Source of the DNA: CAZMVY01 sp964617875
Lineage (GTDB): Bacteria; Planctomycetota; Phycisphaerae; UBA1845; PWPN01
Reading direction: 5' to 3'
Assembly: GCA_964617875.1 (NCBI GenBank)
Contig: CAZUAI010000127.1
Location: 1-10,529 of the forward strand
DNA: 10,529 bases
Shown here: piece after piece, positions 1-6,529 of the stretch
Layout: every line of letters begins with the position of its first letter
Position numbering within the stretch: position 1 is the stretch's first letter
The notes under the pieces: model-generated
The model's input: only the letters and a program-made list of their open reading frames with translations
Told to the model about the DNA's origin: nothing
Database searches by the model: none
Program-made: the position numbers and the translations under genes

Positions 1-1101
1 CGGGGCCGCGCCGCACGCCTGCGCCGCGAAGCCGTCGCCGGCGACCTTCGCCGGCGGGCCGAGCGAGACGGGGACGCTCTCGCCGGCCGACCCTGCCCGG
101 CGGCGGCCGGCGACCAGCGGGGCCTCGTACAGATCGCCGTCCGCGAGCGAGACAAACGCGACCTTGTCGCCCCGTGGGGCGATGCGGGCGGCGACGGCCT
201 GCGTCGCGCCGTCGCCGCTGAGCGTCGTGCGGCCGCTGCCGTCGTATCGCACCCGGCAGATGTCGGCGCGGTTGACCCGGATCCCGTCGAGCCGGTCGAT
301 CCTGCAGTACACGATCGTCTCGCCGTCCGGCGCCCACGAGGCGGAGGCGCCGTCGTCCAGTTCGTCGACCCGCCCGGTGGCCGCCTCAATCGCCTTCAGC
401 CGGCCGGCCACCGTGCTGACGATCAGCCGGGCGGAGTCGGGCGACCAGACGGGCCCGAAGTACGCCTGGCCGTCGGTGGTCAGCGGGCGGCTTTCGCCGG
501 TGGACAGATCCAGCAGGCGGATCCGGTCATCGGCGTCGTTGTAGGCGACGCGGGTGCCGTCGGGCGCGATCGGCGCGAGGTTGGCGTAGTGGCCGAGTGC
601 GAACGTGGCGAGCACGCGGCCCGAGGCGTCGGCGATCCGAAGCTCCTGACCCACCGTAAAGGCGATCCGCCCGTCCGCCGCGAACGACGGCACGCCGGCC
701 CGCGGCACCGGCCCGCTCAGCGGGATCGATTCACGCCGCGGCACATCGAAGATCATCGGCACGTGCAAAGGCGGCTCGCCCGCCGGGCCGGGGAGCAGGA
801 GCTTGTAGCCCAGCCGCGCGCCGTCCGGCGACCAGGTGTACGCATAGCCGGTGCTCGGCGCACTGGCGATCTCGAGCGCCGTCTTGTCGATGACGTTGTG
901 GAGGTAGATCCGGTCGCGGCCGCCGTCCGTCATTGCCAGCCATGTGCCGTCCGGTGACCAGGCCGGATTGTCGAACCGGGCGGCGGTCGCGGCTGTCCCG
1001 GCGCCGCCCGCGACGGCGGTACCGCCGATCACCGTAAACACCGCCGCCCAACGCAATACACGGTCCGCGCAGGAGAGTTGTCCGCCGCGGATACTCTGCA
1101 T
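1..1101 (-). CDS. Secreted PD40/TolB-like beta-propeller protein (C-terminus cut by window edge)
   Basis: The frame is open from the ATG at 1101 to the left edge, giving 367 codons with no stop. A GGAGGT ribosome site lies 4 bases before the ATG, which fixes the start. Residues 15-40 look like a signal peptide, with a basic N-terminus, a hydrophobic stretch and an Ala-rich end, so the protein is probably exported. After it come repeated WSPDG-type blades: WSPDG at 48-52 and 90-94, a degenerate one near 140-148, APDG at 179-182, WSPDS at 219-223, WAPDG at 256-260, and a degenerate one (APRGDKVAF) further on. This is the PD40/WD40-like repeat seen in TolB and the DPP-IV N-terminal propeller. 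Such propellers usually bind proteins or act as scaffolds, and no catalytic domain is visible in the part present. A C-terminal enzymatic domain beyond the edge cannot be excluded. The gene lies 140 bp downstream of the PHP-domain gene on the same strand. The propeller assignment is secure; the role is unknown. Confidence 0.85.
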   Translation of the reverse strand, partial: MQSIRGGQLSCADRVLRWAAVFTVIGGTAVAGGAGTAATAARFDNPAWSPDGTWLAMTDGGRDRIYLHNVIDKTALEIASAPSTGYAYTWSPDGARLGYKLLLPGPAGEPPLHVPMIFDVPRRESIPLSGPVPRAGVPSFAADGRIAFTVGQELRIADASGRVLATFALGHYANLAPIAPDGTRVAYNDADDRIRLLDLSTGESRPLTTDGQAYFGPVWSPDSARLIVSTVAGRLKAIEAATGRVDELDDGASASWAPDGETIVYCRIDRLDGIRVNRADICRVRYDGSGRTTLSGDGATQAVAARIAPRGDKVAFVSLADGDLYEAPLVAGRRRAGSAGESVPVSLGPPAKVAGDGFAAQACGAAP

Positions 1102-1211
1102 GACGACCTCCGCTCAGGCGAGCCCGGCGCCGCGCGTGTCCCCCTCTACCGCAGTCGCACACTCTGGAAGGCATGTCGTGCCCGCTGGCGCGGACGGCGA
1201 CCGTTCCCTGC

Positions 1212-1226
1212 ACTCGATTGTCGAGT
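1212..1226. terminator. Small inverted repeat after the PHP gene
   Basis: ACTCGA-TTG-TCGAGT forms a 6-bp perfect stem with a 3-base loop, 15 bases beyond the stop of the PHP-domain gene. A run of four T follows it on the plus strand, but on the minus strand, where the upstream gene reads, it is followed by GCAGG. It is therefore a poor intrinsic terminator for that gene and may only be a 3'-end stabilising hairpin. Confidence 0.3.
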
Positions 1227-1241
1227 TTTGCCCCGGCCGGG

Positions 1242-2366
1242 TCAAGGGCTCGCCGGCGGCGACGCGGCGCGAGTCGTGACCGGCTCCGCGATTGGTAGGT
1301 TCACGAGGAGAGGCTGGTCCGGTCCGATCAGAAAGTTCCGCACGCGGCACGGAACCGGGTGCCCCTCGCCCCAGGTGGTCGTGTCCAGCTTCACCAGGGC
1401 CGTGCCCCGGGCCGGCACCGTGATCCGCGGCGGGCTGCCCTGGTCCGCCCGCTCAAGCTCGATGTCCAGTTCGCACGTGTTGCGGATCTCGATCCAGCCG
1501 GCGTCCTTCGAGCGGTGGTGGACGGGGCCGATCCGCACGCACGCCGCGAAGAGCGGGGCGAGCAGCGGCTCGCGACCGATCAGCTGGTTCTTCCACCAGA
1601 CGACCGTCCGCCCGGCATCGAGGGCCTCCCGGACGCCCCCAACCGTTCGGCTCCGGGCGAACACGAGCGTCAGCGTGCGATGGTTCGCCGGGGTCGGCGC
1701 CGATTCGTCGGACGGCTCGTGGATGTCGCTGTTGCCGACGAACGGAAGGTTCTTCTCGACGGCGATCCGGTGCGCCTGCGCCTGGTACCCGTCGCCGTTG
1801 CAGATCTCGATGGCGTGAAGACAGTGGCTCTCCAGCAGTCGCGACTGCGCCTCGCCCCACCTGCCGCGCTCGACGCCCTTCCAGTCGGGGTGGCACCAGA
1901 ACACGTACGCCTTCTGCGCCGCCGCCGCGCGAAAGACCTCGTAGAAGTCCTTCTTGTTGTATGCCTTCGCGTCGCCCACGAAGATCGCGTTGAAGTGGCC
2001 GGGCGGCGTGTCCCGCGTGATCTCGACCCCTTTGATCAGCAGAATGTTCTTCTCCTTCGCCCGCGTCTGCGCCAGTTCGTACGGGGCGTTGAAATCCGCG
2101 GCCACATACGCCTTGTGCGGCTGGTACTCGATGTGGTCCGTGATGGCGATCGCATCGAGCCCCTCCCGCCACGCCTCATCGACGCGCACCGTGGGCCACA
2201 CCTTTCCGTCGGAGAAGACGGTGTGCATGTGGAAATCGCATTTCAGCGTCTGGTAGCCCGGGACGTCGGGAAACTGGATTTCCCGCCGGACCTCGGCCTG
2301 CGCCGCCGCGGCCCACGCCAGAAAAGCGAGCCCCGCCGCCATCGCCCATCGGTTCATCATGCCCAT
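1242..2366 (-). CDS. Exported PHP-domain metal-dependent phosphoesterase-like protein
   Basis: This 374-residue protein has a signal peptide (hydrophobic residues 8-22, likely cut after AQA at 22-24), so it should act outside the cytoplasm. The PHP fold is clear from its metal-ligand motifs in order: DFHMHT at 44-49 with H46 and H48, TDH at 76-78, GVE at 113-115, H124, CHPD at 158-161, and NSDIH at 212-216 with D214 and H216. PHP enzymes bind two or three divalent metals and hydrolyse phosphoesters, and related proteins act on polymerase, histidinol-phosphate or nucleoside-phosphate substrates. The substrate here is not readable. Residues after about 290 form an extra C-terminal region, probably a small beta domain. 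The start at 2366 has an AGGAG about 6 bases upstream, and the downstream ATGs at 2360 and 2357 fit the spacing less well. It lies 76 bp downstream of metG on the same strand, and co-transcription is possible. Family assignment is confident; function is only general. Confidence 0.88.
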   Translation of the reverse strand: MGMMNRWAMAAGLAFLAWAAAAQAEVRREIQFPDVPGYQTLKCDFHMHTVFSDGKVWPTVRVDEAWREGLDAIAITDHIEYQPHKAYVAADFNAPYELAQTRAKEKNILLIKGVEITRDTPPGHFNAIFVGDAKAYNKKDFYEVFRAAAAQKAYVFWCHPDWKGVERGRWGEAQSRLLESHCLHAIEICNGDGYQAQAHRIAVEKNLPFVGNSDIHEPSDESAPTPANHRTLTLVFARSRTVGGVREALDAGRTVVWWKNQLIGREPLLAPLFAACVRIGPVHHRSKDAGWIEIRNTCELDIELERADQGSPPRITVPARGTALVKLDTTTWGEGHPVPCRVRNFLIGPDQPLLVNLPIAEPVTTRAASPPASP

Positions 2367-2389
2367 CGTTCGCTCCTGTCGATCGAAGC

Positions 2390-2413
2390 CGCCGGAAGCC
2401 GGCCGGTCCGGCG
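2390..2413. terminator. GC-rich hairpin between metG and the PHP gene
   Basis: CGCCGGA and TCCGGCG (2390-2396 and 2407-2413) form a perfect 7-bp stem around a 10-base GC-rich loop that can pair further. It sits in the 76-bp gap between the metG stop and the PHP start. There is no T-run, so it could be a Rho-independent-like hairpin, a processing signal or chance in GC-rich DNA. Confidence 0.25.
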
Positions 2414-2442
2414 CGCCCCCCGCACCACCGGCAACGGACGCG

Positions 2443-4149
2443 TCACGGCGTCGCCTCGATCTTCTTCACCAGAATCGCCGGTTCGCGCAGCGCGTGGCCG
2501 GCGGCGAGCCGATCCGTCGCCCTCTCCCAGGCGAGGGCGTCGGGGCCGAGGTTCATCATCGCGACGGCCTTCTCCGCCATGTGCGGCAGGAACGGCGCCA
2601 TCAGCGTCACGAGCGACCGGATCGTCTGCAGGCACACGTGGATCGTCGTCCCGCACGCGGCGAGGTCCGTCTTGCGCGTCGCCCACGGCTTGCTCGCGTC
2701 GAAATACACGTTGCCCGCCCGCGCCAGCGCCATCACCTCGCCGAGCGCCGCCTTGAAGTGGAAGCCCTCGAGTTCGGCCGTTACCTTCGCGTGCGTCTCC
2801 CCGATCCGCGCGAGCTGTGCCTGGTCCGCCTCGCCGGGCGAGGAGGCCGCCGGCGCCTTGCCGTCGAAGTACTTCGCCGTGAACGTGAGCGTCCGGTTGA
2901 ACAGGTTGCCCAGCACGGCCAGCAGCTCGTCGTTGTTCTTCGACACGAACTCCTTCAGGTCGAACGCCCCGCGCTGGTTCTCCGTCGCGATCGCCGTCAG
3001 GTAGTACCGCAGCGGGTCCGGGTCGTACCGCTTGAGGAACTCCTCGATCCACAGCGGCGAGTCGTCGCCCATGCGGCTCTTCGAGAGCTTCAGCATCTCC
3101 CCGTTCGGCCCGCGCTCGTTCAAAAACGCGCTGACCACCACGTTGCTCGGCACCTGGTATGTCCCCTCCGCCATCAGCACCGCCGGCCACGTCAGCGAGT
3201 GGAAGATCGTGTTGTCCTCGCCGATGAAGTGGATGATCCGGCACGACGGATCCTTCCACCAGCGCTCGTACGCCCGCCAGTCGCCCTCCGTCTGCTCGCA
3301 CAGCTTCGCCGTGAACGACACGTACCCGATCGGGGCGTCGAACCACACGTACAGCACCTTGCCCTTCGCGTCCGGGTCGTCCGGCAGCGGAACGGGGACG
3401 CCCCACTCCAGGTCGCGCGTCATCGCCCGCTCCGGCAGGCTGCCCTTGATCTGGCCCAGCGCGAAGTTCAGCGTCGTCTCGCGCCAGGCCGGCTCATCGC
3501 CGACCGGCGCCCGCTTGCCCTCCAGCCACGTCCGCAGCCGCTCCTCGAACTCGCCCAGACGCAGGTACCAGTGCGTCGTCTCGCGCACCTCCGGCCTCGT
3601 GCCGGTGATCATGCTCCGCGGATCGATCAGCGACAGCGGCTCCATGCTCCGGCCGCAACTCTCGCACTGGTCGCCGTACGCCGCCGGGTGCCGGCAGTGC
3701 GGGCACGTCCCCTGCACGTAGCGGTCGGGCAGAAACTTGCCCGCCTGCGTGTCGTACAGCTGCTTCGACGTCCTCTTCGTGAAATAGCCCTTCTCGTGGA
3801 TCTTCAGGAAAAAGTCCTGGCTGATGCGGTTGTGCAACTCCACGCAATCCGGCTGATGCGTGCCGCCGTAGATGTCGAACCGGATGCCCAGCGCGTCGAA
3901 GCACGCCTTCTGCCGCCGGTTGTAGTGCGTGCACACCTCCTGCGGCGTGGAGTTCTCCTTGGCCGCCGTGATCGTGATCGCCACGCCGTTGTCATCGGAG
4001 CCGCAGATAAAACGGACCTCATCGCCCCGCTGCCGCAGATAACGCACGTACGTGTCCGCCGGAAGGTAGGCGCTGATGATGTGCCCCACGTGCAGCGGGC
4101 CGTTCGAATACGGCAGCGCCCCGGTCACCAGGAATCGACGCTTCGCCAT
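2443..4149 (-). CDS. metG: Methionyl-tRNA synthetase
   Basis: The enzyme charges tRNA-Met with methionine using ATP in the cytoplasm and is essential. The 568 residues show the class I signatures in order. ALPYSNG at 11-17 leads into the HIGH box HVGH at 20-23. A connective-peptide zinc knuckle has C149, C152, C162 and C165. WFDAPIGY at 269-276 and FHSLTWPA at 316-323 line the methionine pocket region. The KMSKS loop appears as KLSKS at 354-358. The anticodon-binding helical domain follows to the end. The protein stops there, without the C-terminal EMAP/Trbp111-like tRNA-binding domain that gives E. coli MetG its 677 residues. The frame continues upstream to an ATG at 4191, but I chose 4149 because GAGGT precedes it by 4 bases and MAKRRFLVTGALPY matches the family N-terminus. 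It is the leading candidate for a housekeeping gene here and probably has its own promoter (4204-4232). Confidence 0.97.
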   Translation of the reverse strand: MAKRRFLVTGALPYSNGPLHVGHIISAYLPADTYVRYLRQRGDEVRFICGSDDNGVAITITAAKENSTPQEVCTHYNRRQKACFDALGIRFDIYGGTHQPDCVELHNRISQDFFLKIHEKGYFTKRTSKQLYDTQAGKFLPDRYVQGTCPHCRHPAAYGDQCESCGRSMEPLSLIDPRSMITGTRPEVRETTHWYLRLGEFEERLRTWLEGKRAPVGDEPAWRETTLNFALGQIKGSLPERAMTRDLEWGVPVPLPDDPDAKGKVLYVWFDAPIGYVSFTAKLCEQTEGDWRAYERWWKDPSCRIIHFIGEDNTIFHSLTWPAVLMAEGTYQVPSNVVVSAFLNERGPNGEMLKLSKSRMGDDSPLWIEEFLKRYDPDPLRYYLTAIATENQRGAFDLKEFVSKNNDELLAVLGNLFNRTLTFTAKYFDGKAPAASSPGEADQAQLARIGETHAKVTAELEGFHFKAALGEVMALARAGNVYFDASKPWATRKTDLAACGTTIHVCLQTIRSLVTLMAPFLPHMAEKAVAMMNLGPDALAWERATDRLAAGHALREPAILVKKIEATP

Positions 4150-4172
4150 GCGGACCTCGTGGTTCTTGCGGA

Positions 4173-4193
4173 CGGTGGGCGCAACGCCCACCG
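4173..4193 (-). promoter_or_regulatory. Perfect 9-bp hairpin in the metG leader
   Basis: CGGTGGGCG and CGCCCACCG flank a 3-base loop, giving a perfect 9-bp stem. It ends 23 bases before the metG start codon, just upstream of the ribosome site. If the predicted promoter is right, transcription begins near 4197 and this hairpin lies at the extreme 5' end of the mRNA. Without a T-run it is not a good terminator. An mRNA-stabilising or regulatory leader structure is the likelier reading, by inference. Confidence 0.45.
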
Positions 4194-4203
4194 CGAAGCG
4201 CGG

Positions 4204-4232
4204 ATTCTAACGCCGGCGCGCCCCGCCGTCGA
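4204..4232 (-). promoter_or_regulatory. Candidate sigma70-type promoter for metG
   Basis: On the minus strand, TCGACG (4232-4227, 4 of 6 matches to TTGACA) is followed after 17 bases by TAGAAT (4209-4204, 5 of 6 matches to TATAAT). The predicted start of transcription near 4197 leaves a leader of roughly 48 bases containing the 9-bp hairpin and the metG ribosome site. It is a consensus match only. Confidence 0.4.
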
Positions 4233-4324
4233 GCCGAAGACGCACGGCGTCCTCGCCACCGGCCCGCGGTCGGGCGGACCCTTCATGTTTGTCCTGTTGT
4301 ACGCCGAACCGGGTTCGCGTCGGG

Positions 4325-4639
4325 CTAGCCGAAGACGTCGAGCAACCGGCCCTCGAGTTCGTTCGCCGTCCGGATCACCAGGGCGTTCGCTCGCACGCCG
4401 TACGTGTATTTCTGCAGCGCCACCGCCTCGCCGGCCACGTCCACGGACCGGGCCGCCGGCAAGCCGTCGGCCACGTCGCCGCTCTCCGCGCGCGGCCCCG
4501 ACGGCATCGGGTCGGCGGCGGACGCATACCGCCCCGCCCGGTAGCCCTCGGTGTTCATGTTCGCCAGGTTCTGCGCGGCAACGACCATCCCGCGCACGTT
4601 GTCCTGCACCCCCTGCAAGCCCGACGTGAGCATCGACAT
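4325..4639 (-). CDS. Very short flagellar basal-body rod-like protein
   Basis: The 104 residues carry both ends of a flagellar rod/hook protein and little between. Residues 4-35 match the rod N-terminal domain, with NLANMNTEGYRA (24-35) corresponding to the conserved NxANxxTxGYK signature. Residues 66-104 match the FlgC/FlgG-type C-terminal helix: VDVAGEAVAL, then ANALVIRTANELEGRLLDVFG-like residues ending at the stop. These two helices pack as a coiled coil in assembled rods. FlgC and FlgB are usually about 130-150 residues, so the central part is almost gone. No other flagellar gene is in the window. The frame stays open upstream to 4873, but that extension has no family similarity, so I took the ATG at 4639 (GGGGA about 7 bases upstream); the ATG at 4633 is also possible. 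It could be a rod or adaptor component, or a paralogue reused outside the flagellum. Confidence 0.72.
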   Translation of the reverse strand: MSMLTSGLQGVQDNVRGMVVAAQNLANMNTEGYRAGRYASAADPMPSGPRAESGDVADGLPAARSVDVAGEAVALQKYTYGVRANALVIRTANELEGRLLDVFG

Positions 4640-4784
4640 CGCCGCTTCCCCATCCCGCGGGGCGCCCCGGTCCAGGACTGCCCTGCAAGTCAACCGTACG
4701 ATTTGGTCGGCACAAAGGCCAGACCCCCCGTGCCATTGAAAGGAAAGGTGGTGGCAATCCGGCTGCGATGATATGGATCTGGCC

Positions 4785-4813
4785 ATAACATTCGTATTAA
4801 TAATAGGGTACAA
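4785..4813 (-). promoter_or_regulatory. AT-rich patch, possible promoter of the flagellar-like gene
   Basis: This stretch is strikingly AT-rich for the window, with TATTAATAATAG at 4795-4806. On the minus strand TTGTAC (4813-4808) and TGTTAT (4790-4785) are 17 bases apart, matching the sigma70 consensus at 3 and 4 of 6 positions. It would give a leader of about 139 bases before the flagellar-like gene. A plus-strand TACAAT at 4809-4814 is also present but has no good -35 partner. Confidence 0.22.
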
Positions 4814-5074
4814 TGATTCATGCCGATTGCGTCCGGGGTGCGTGGCCCGGTGCCGCACGACGCAGAGACGCACTACAAGCTAGTGAATGCAATCTTCGAT
4901 TTAATGGACGCCCTTTTGTATCGCGAAGCGCCGTCCGCGATCTCCGGCAGGCGAGCTTCGGCTTGAATCTGCGGTTCGCCGGACCTTGAAATCGCAACTC
5001 GCACATGCTCCCGTTCGCGATGTAGGGATCATCTTCGAAGAAGTGGAGCGGACCGGGCCGTGTCCGCTGCTGGC

Positions 5075-5090
5075 TGTTTCACGTGAAACA
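5075..5090. promoter_or_regulatory. parS: parS centromere site 1
   Basis: TGTTTCACGTGAAACA is a perfect 16-bp palindrome identical to the classic bacterial chromosomal parS consensus. ParB dimers bind it, load as CTP-dependent clamps and spread onto flanking DNA to build the partition complex. It lies 503 bp before parB and 359 bp before the second parS. A perfect 16-bp match next to parB is very unlikely by chance. Confidence 0.95.
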
Positions 5091-5138
5091 CGCCAAGCCG
5101 CCCGACGGGCCCCAGCCAGGACGCCCCCCGCGCCACGA

Positions 5139-5219
5139 CGAAACGAACCCACCGAACCCTCGCATTCCCGCAAGAAAACCTCGTTGGCCGGGCGCCCCGT
5201 GGCGAAACGAACCCACCGA
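5139..5219. repeat. Duplicated 17-bp word between the parS sites
   Basis: CGAAACGAACCCACCGA occurs exactly at 5139-5155 and again at 5203-5219, in the same orientation and 64 bases apart. Both copies follow a C-rich GGxCGCCCC-like stretch, so the repeat unit may be longer and imperfect. The repeat sits in non-coding DNA inside the parS interval. It could be a dispersed genomic repeat or a protein-binding word; the sequence alone does not say which. Confidence 0.7.
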
Positions 5220-5448
5220 TCCCCCCTTTTCCGCTGGCCCGATGCGTAGTCCGCCCGTAGGCCACGATCGGGTCGGTCGGCCGTGCCGCGTGGGGATGAG
5301 CCCTACGGTCGGCACGGATCACAGGGGCGTTGCTCGCAGGCGTAGGGCGGCAATCGCGCGGCCGTTCGGTCCAGCGCAGTATGGAACCCAGGGCTTCAGG
5401 GTAAGCGCAAGCCCGCAAGGCCGCATAGTCGCGCACCCGCGGGTTCGC

Positions 5449-5464
5449 CGTTTCACGTGAAACA
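5449..5464. promoter_or_regulatory. parS: parS centromere site 2
   Basis: CGTTTCACGTGAAACA contains the full palindromic 14-bp parS core GTTTCACGTGAAAC (5450-5463) and differs from site 1 only at the first outer base. It lies 128 bp before the parB start codon and 3 bp upstream of a candidate parB -35 box, so ParB bound here could also affect its own transcription. A 10-bp palindrome, ACCCGCGGGT (5435-5444), lies just to its left. Confidence 0.93.
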
Positions 5465-5467
5465 AGC

Positions 5468-5496
5468 TTGCTCAGAACCCTGTTCCAAGGTACGAT
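5468..5496 (+). promoter_or_regulatory. Candidate parB promoter beside parS site 2
   Basis: TTGCTC (5468-5473) and TACGAT (5491-5496) are separated by 17 bases and match the sigma70 hexamers at 3 and 4 of 6 positions. Transcription would begin near 5503, leaving a leader of about 90 bases. The match is modest; its placement directly after parS site 2 is the main reason to note it. Confidence 0.33.
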
Positions 5497-5592
5497 AACG
5501 CCCCGGCTGGCCGAAACCGCCCCGGTTTCGGTGCCGAGAGGCGGGTGCGACGGTCGCCCCGCAGGCCGTTTCTCTTCACCAGGGAAGGCACG

Positions 5593-6519
5593 ATGTCAAA
5601 TACAAAGGACCAAAAACGCCTCGGTCGGGGCCTGGCGGCCCTTATCCATGGCACAATCGATCTGCCGACAGCAGCCCCCGCACAGGATGTCCAACCCCCC
5701 GCCGAGCTGCCCCAACGGCCGGCAATCCGGCTCATCCGGTGCGACTCCATACGGCCAAACCCATTCCAGCCGCGTTCGGAGATCCCCGACGCCGGACTCG
5801 AGGGCCTCGCCGGGTCCATCCGAAAGACAGGACTCGTGCAGCCGATCACGGTTCGCCAGGTCGGTGGCCAATTCCAGCTGATCGCGGGCGAACGGCGCTG
5901 GCGGGCCGCCCAGCGGGCGGGCCTCAACGAGATTCAGGCCATCGTCCGCACGGCCACGGACGAGGACATGCTGGAAATCGCCCTCATCGAGAACATCTTC
6001 CGCGAGGACCTCAACGCGATCGACCGCGCCAAGGCCTACCGCCGGTATTGCGAGGAGTTCGGCCTGACGGCCGAGCAGGTGGCCGAGCGGATTGGCGAGG
6101 ACCGCACAACGGTCGTCAATTACGTCCGCCTGTTGGAGCTGCCGTCGTCCGTTCAGGACATGGTACGCGACGGCCGCCTCTCCATGAGCCACGCCCGAGC
6201 CTTGGCCGGAATCGACAGGCCCGAGGAGATTGAAAGAATCGCGCAGTTTGCGTCTGCTAACTTCTTCTCCGTCCGGGCCGTCGAGGAACTCGTTCGCAAG
6301 GCCAGGGCCGGTGACACCGCCCCGACGAAGCCGCCCGCGGCAGCCGCGCAGAAGCGCCCCCACGTGCGCGACCTCGAGCAGCAGTTCGTCCGCGCCCTCA
6401 ACACCAAGGTCGAGATCCACGAGTCGCGGAAGAAGGGCACCGGGCGGATCGTGATCCACTACTTCAGCCTCGACGACTTCGACCGCGTCGCGGAACGCCT
6501 GGGAATTCAATGGCAGTAG
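5593..6519 (+). CDS. parB: Chromosome-partitioning protein ParB
   Basis: The 308-residue protein is a chromosomal ParB/Spo0J, a CTP-dependent clamp that loads at parS and organises the origin region for segregation by ParA and SMC. Domains in order are: N-terminal KRLGRGLAALI (8-18), the ParA-contacting motif; the ParB/Srx nucleotide fold with IRPNPFQPR (53-61), GLVQPI (80-85) and the GERRWRA box (99-105); ENIFRED (133-139), the third CTP-site box; a helix-turn-helix near 159-181 reading LTAEQVAERIG then RTTVVNYVRLL; and a C-terminal dimerisation domain from about residue 255. Box III normally reads ENLQR or ENIQR, so F136 is a departure. An in-frame ATG exists at 5545, but I chose 5593 because GGAAGG precedes it by 4 bases and the LGRGL motif follows at the usual distance. 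Two parS sites lie just upstream. parA is absent from the window. Confidence 0.96.
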   Translation: MSNTKDQKRLGRGLAALIHGTIDLPTAAPAQDVQPPAELPQRPAIRLIRCDSIRPNPFQPRSEIPDAGLEGLAGSIRKTGLVQPITVRQVGGQFQLIAGERRWRAAQRAGLNEIQAIVRTATDEDMLEIALIENIFREDLNAIDRAKAYRRYCEEFGLTAEQVAERIGEDRTTVVNYVRLLELPSSVQDMVRDGRLSMSHARALAGIDRPEEIERIAQFASANFFSVRAVEELVRKARAGDTAPTKPPAAAAQKRPHVRDLEQQFVRALNTKVEIHESRKKGTGRIVIHYFSLDDFDRVAERLGIQWQ

Positions 6520-6529
6520 GGTGCGCGCA

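Larger units (their letters stand above)
4640..5592. other. Long non-coding segment holding the parS sites
   Basis: About 950 bp lie between two divergent genes. The open frames crossing it are short, overlap one another on both strands, lack ribosome sites and resemble nothing I recognise. The recognisable contents are an AT-rich patch near 4785-4820, two parS sites, a duplicated 17-bp word between them and a candidate parB promoter after the second parS. I looked for clustered DnaA boxes (TTATCCACA-like) and saw none, so I do not call a replication origin. Confidence 0.6.

Noticed and set aside
1359..2756. A 465-codon plus-strand open frame
   Set aside because: Antisense to the PHP-domain gene and the end of metG; composition is typical of reverse-frame GC-rich translation.
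4150..4324. T-box or SAM riboswitch in front of metG
   Set aside because: Only a simple hairpin is visible; there is no T-box sequence, specifier loop or antiterminator/terminator pair.
2359..4629. A 756-codon plus-strand open frame
   Set aside because: It runs antisense across metG, is rich in Arg, Ala and Pro and low in complexity, and has no recognisable domain. It is a GC-rich shadow of metG and its flanks.
4718..4735. A sigma54-like promoter for the flagellar-type gene
   Set aside because: The minus strand has TGGCACG (4735-4729) like a -24 element, but no GC-containing -12 element follows at the required spacing.
5029..5460. Several overlapping open frames on both strands across the parS region
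   Set aside because: They translate the parS palindrome and the 17-bp repeat, overlap one another and lack ribosome sites and family similarity.
4640..5592. Chromosomal replication origin (oriC)
   Set aside because: parS sites and an AT-rich patch are suggestive, but I saw no cluster of DnaA boxes and no dnaA, dnaN, gidA or rpmH gene in the window.
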